The notes below the pieces were generated by a model that saw nothing but the letters and a program-made list of their open reading frames with translations, searched no databases and was not told where the DNA came from. Below, in pieces: positions 5,936-5,950 of a DNA stretch of 5,950 nt (position 1 is its first letter; each line of letters opens with the position of its first letter). Origin of the DNA: Desulfobacula sp. (lineage in GTDB: Bacteria > Desulfobacterota > Desulfobacteria > Desulfobacterales > Desulfobacteraceae); the NCBI GenBank assembly GCA_029940245.1, contig JAOZRF010000189.1, forward strand, positions 1 through 5,950, in the 5' to 3' direction. The position numbers were made by a program, and so were the translations under genes.

Positions 5936-5950
5936 AGTTTGGTTTTTTTA

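Noticed and set aside
5929..5943. Possible PerR box (TTATAAT half-site) upstream of rubredoxin
   Set aside because: Only the left half matches; the right half GTTTGGT agrees with the consensus at about 2 of 7 positions. It is better explained as a -10 hexamer.

Overview
The window looks like chromosomal DNA from an anaerobic, AT-rich Gram-negative bacterium, most likely a sulfate-reducing deltaproteobacterium of the Desulfobacterales type. This is inferred from gene content (an FprA/ROO-type flavodiiron protein, a short rubrerythrin-like diiron protein and a stand-alone rubredoxin) and from general sequence style. No database search was possible.

Layout: positions 1-184 hold no gene. They contain a possible piece of a dispersed repeat (37-60), a small heptanucleotide array with nested inverted repeats (107-152), and a hairpin (153-181) that probably ends the leftward operon. 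Positions 185-1874 are a two-gene leftward operon: fprA (666-1874) is transcribed first, then a ferritin-like diiron protein (185-652). The 195-bp divergent intergenic region (1875-2069) holds a plausible leftward promoter whose spacer is filled by a perfect 7-3-7 inverted repeat, a good operator candidate, plus a weaker rightward promoter.

Positions 2070-5586 carry three rightward genes: a SRPBCC-epimerase fusion of the TIGR01777/YfcH type, an unrecognised multi-pass membrane protein with a conspicuous His-x-His helix, and a DHH/DHHA1 phosphoesterase. The last two overlap by 8 nt, so they are probably translationally coupled. A two-hairpin structure (5627-5677) separates them from the convergent rubredoxin gene (5688-5846, leftward, only 52 codons). 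The right edge (5884-5935) may hold back-to-back promoters, one for rubredoxin and one for a gene outside the window.

Functionally, FprA reduces O2 (or NO) to water (or N2O) using electrons from rubredoxin, and the rubrerythrin-like protein probably handles peroxide or iron. The rubredoxin gene is on the same strand but 3.8 kb from fprA, with the unrelated rightward genes in between. The rightward cluster has no obvious joint pathway. Nothing here proves a new system. The best candidates for a second look are the membrane protein paired with the variant DHH protein, and the palindrome in the fprA promoter.
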